Below are positions 61,862 through 64,000 of a stretch of 64,000 bases of DNA, piece by piece; position 1 is the stretch's first letter, and each line of letters begins with the position of its first letter. Origin of the DNA: Rodentibacter pneumotropicus DSM 21403 (lineage in GTDB: Bacteria; Pseudomonadota; Gammaproteobacteria; Enterobacterales; Pasteurellaceae); contig NZ_KB904040.1 of NCBI RefSeq assembly GCF_000379905.1, forward strand, positions 62,001 through 126,000, written 5' to 3'. A program made the translations under genes and the position numbers. The notes under the pieces were generated by a model, which was not told where the DNA came from, made no database searches, and worked only from the letters and a program-made list of their open reading frames with translations.

Positions 61862-63287
61862 TATTTTGGTCTTATATCTACTGCAGAATCATCTTTAGTA
61901 ATGTTTTTCAACTTTTCAATTTGCCCATAACTATTAGAATCATTTAAACCGGTAAATAAATCTGCTTTAGAATTAAGTTTATCATTATCTATTCCAATCT
62001 AATGGGCAATATCATCTGTAAAATTTAAACCCGATTTAAAAAATGATAAATATTTCTTTCCTTATTATCTGAAGATATTTTTAAAAGAGGAACTGTAAAA
62101 TAGGCATTCCCCTTAGCCACATCGGGATTATTGTTTAATACTAACTTACCATCTACTTATTTATGACCAAGACCATGATTTGAAGAATAAATCAACGAAA
62201 AAGAGCATTTTTTGAATATATATGACTCATTTAATATATTAAAAACTGAAGAAATATAACAATTAATATAAGGATATTTTTTATCTATTTCTTGAGTTTT
62301 AAAAATATGATTATAGTTTTTAACTCTATCACATGCATGTGGGTTAGATCCCAAAGTATGTAAGACAATAAATCTCTTTCCGTTATAATCCTTAACAATA
62401 ATTTCTTTAAATTTTATTTCCATTTAGCTATATCAGGTTTTGTCAGCATTAATTTTAAAGAACCTATTGTATATTCTCCTTCAGCTAACACCCCATGAAT
62501 AAATGTACCATTGGTTGCTCTTAAAAACAGCATGTTTTCTATTCGGATATCCATATAGATTAAAATAATCAGCAATAGCACTTTAACCAATTATAAGAAT
62601 ATAATCATCATATTTAAATTTGTTTAATTGATATTCTCCCCATTCGTTTTTAATCCCATTATTGAGTGTTTTTAGCGTTTCCTTTACTGTTAAATATGAT
62701 TTATGAAAAACTCAAAAGGAGTTAAATGGAATAAAAAGAATAAAGAAGAAAATATCAAGAAAAGCTTATTTTTAAAAATCTTATATTTTTAGATTCTAAA
62801 ATATTTCGAACAAGAATAATAGAAAACAAGACAAAAAATGCATAAGCATAATTTTTAAGTGGTATTAACGATAGAAACTCTCCAACTTCAGATGCATCTG
62901 TTGCAAAAAAGCTTATTATATGTTGATATTGAGGATAGCCGAAAGACAATCCTACAGGTAAATACAACACATAAATTAACATTAAAGGAAAACCTAGAAA
63001 CCAAAAAGCTTTTTAGAAGATAATACATATATTGTAAACAACGAAAATAAAACAATTTTCTGATAAGTTGGTTTAACAAAAATACTTGTTCCACGTGAAA
63101 TAAGTTTTGATACTATTGTTATAACGACAGTACTAATTAAAACCCACAATACTGTGTTTGTTTTTTGCTTGTCATAATGTTCTCCTGCATTCGATACGAA
63201 TATCCCCCCAAAGATATAACGTAAATTATTTACCACTGAATCTAAAGATTCTAAATTATTTTTATAAGTATTGTTTGTATAGCTCAA
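61862..63287 (-). pseudogene. Decayed phosphoethanolamine-transferase-like (sulfatase family) gene
   Basis: Read on the minus strand from 63287, the frame gives membrane helices (QKIVLFSLFTIYVLSSKKLF), shifts frame near 62995, and continues LMLIYVLYLPVGLSFGYPQYQ. Around 62600, YDDYILIIG is followed by TAA and SAIADYFNLYGYP; intact family members have IGES at that spot. At 62160-62423 comes FIVLHTLGSNPHACDRV and IYSSNHGLGHK, then TAA and VDGKLVLNNNPDVAKGNAYF, with a further TAG near 62000. An internal part is missing. The fold is that of Ept/Opg-type lipopolysaccharide phosphoethanolamine transferases. It is clearly non-functional. Confidence 0.85.
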
Positions 63288-63489
63288 TTATTCAATCATT
63301 AATTACATTATTTTTCATATTTTCAATAATATAGTGAATAATAGAGAAACTGATAAGGCCCACTATTGGTAGTAACAAATATTTTTCGTTCTAATACAAC
63401 CTGAGTTTTATTAAAACCCCTTAACAGTTGTAGCTAAAATAGATATAGATAAAGAACTATCATTTATTCTCAATGAAATAATTCGTGTT
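63288..63489. other. AT-rich spacer with no recognisable gene
   Basis: About 200 bp between the pseudogene and the sugar transferase. It is AT-rich with stops in all frames. I see no promoter, repeat or terminator that I can support. It may contain more debris of the pseudogene's 5' region. Confidence 0.5.
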
Positions 63490-64000
63490 CTATCTTGCCC
63501 CAAATCCTGTAAGCATTGTTTTTAATGTTTTAAATATAATCAGAATATCCAACCAAAGGGAAAAATGTTTAATATAGTAAAAATCATGTTCTACTTTTAC
63601 TCTAGTATCATTTACATCAGCTGCATAGCCGTGGACTACTTGTGCCCAGCCAGATATCCCCGGCTTTACTATATGCCTGTAATTATAAAATGGAATTTGT
63701 TCTTCAAATTGCTCTACAAAAGCTTTCTGTTCGGGACGGGGTCCAATAAGGCTCATATCCCCCTTAAGAACATTAAAAAACTGCGGTAATTCATCAATAC
63801 GTGTTTTACGAATAAATTTTCCAATACCTGTTACACGCATATCACTAGCCGATGCAAATTGAGCACCATCTTTTTCCGAGTCTTTACACATGCTTCTAAA
63901 TTTATAAATATTGAATTCTTTTCCACCTTGACCTACCCGTTTTTGAATAAACATCGCTCCACCTTGACTTTCTAGACGAATAGCAACGGCTGTTATTAAC
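63490..64000 (-). CDS. Undecaprenyl-phosphate sugar-1-phosphate transferase, C-terminal part (runs off the right edge)
   Basis: The visible 169 residues are the bacterial sugar transferase domain. They include AVAIRLESQGGAMFIQKRVG at the edge, YKFRSMCKDSE, KFIRKTRIDELPQFFNVLKGDMSLIGPRPE and KPGISGWAQVVHGY, ending LTGFGAR. Such enzymes (WbaP, WcaJ type) load the first sugar phosphate on undecaprenyl phosphate to start O-antigen, capsule or exopolysaccharide repeats. The H. influenzae gene near rffG is annotated as a galactose phosphotransferase. The sugar is not determined here. No start is visible, as the frame is open to the edge. Confidence 0.92.
   Translation of the reverse strand, partial: LITAVAIRLESQGGAMFIQKRVGQGGKEFNIYKFRSMCKDSEKDGAQFASASDMRVTGIGKFIRKTRIDELPQFFNVLKGDMSLIGPRPEQKAFVEQFEEQIPFYNYRHIVKPGISGWAQVVHGYAADVNDTRVKVEHDFYYIKHFSLWLDILIIFKTLKTMLTGFGAR

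Overview
This window is chromosomal DNA of a gamma-proteobacterium of the family Pasteurellaceae, of the Haemophilus/Aggregatibacter kind. The 9-base DNA uptake signal AAGTGCGGT (or ACCGCACTT) recurs throughout, both inside genes and as inverted pairs at gene ends. Gene order also follows blocks I remember from Haemophilus influenzae: the hfq-hflX to fadL run, purMN, the yciCBA-yciI-slt-trpR-mtgA run, ybaB-recR-topB-secG, and frdABCD-ndk-pepB-rffG. I cannot fix the species from sequence alone. I see no prophage, insertion sequence, CRISPR array or rRNA.

Layout. 1-7.3 kb: start of cydA, a small exported protein, ruvCAB with yebC, nudB, a LOG-family nucleotide hydrolase and a MazG-like protein, then aspS. 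7.4-13.3 kb: cmoA, glpT, gloA, rnt, a histidine-leader attenuator ahead of a putative histidine transporter, and priC. 13.3-20.4 kb: tRNA-Ser, rne, rluC, hfq, hflX, tyrR. 20.7-30.7 kb: an M23 cell-wall peptidase, znuCB, accA, pdxY, tilS, a MarC-family protein, mutH, ogt, fadL. 30.8-39.7 kb: a YfcZ-like protein, purMN, ompW, yciCBA/yciI, slt, trpR, mtgA. 39.7-46 kb: a sucrose-type PTS permease, tRNA-Leu, secG, topB, recR, ybaB, a metallophosphoesterase.

46.0-49.2 kb is the main accessory island. It holds a broken helix-turn-helix regulator, a surface lipoprotein and its Slam-type outer-membrane exporter, which is cut short by an in-frame TAG. The module is flanked by two near-identical 35-nt copies of an uptake signal plus terminator. 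49.3-54.2 kb carries amino-acid catabolism genes (arcC, arcB, sdaA, sdaC), with a PurR-like palindrome in front of arcB. 54.3-60.7 kb carries epmA, frdABCD, ndk and pepB. The right end (60.8-64 kb) is a surface-glycan locus: rffG, a decayed phosphoethanolamine-transferase-like pseudogene, and the end of a sugar-1-phosphate transferase.

The genes fit a facultatively anaerobic host-associated bacterium: cytochrome bd, fumarate reductase, serine and ornithine/carbamoyl-phosphate catabolism, high-affinity zinc uptake, glycerol-3-phosphate uptake and natural transformation. The regulatory features that stand out are the complete his-type attenuator, the PurR boxes at purM and arcB, and the uptake-signal dyad that forms a 14-bp hairpin inside the first codons of hflX.
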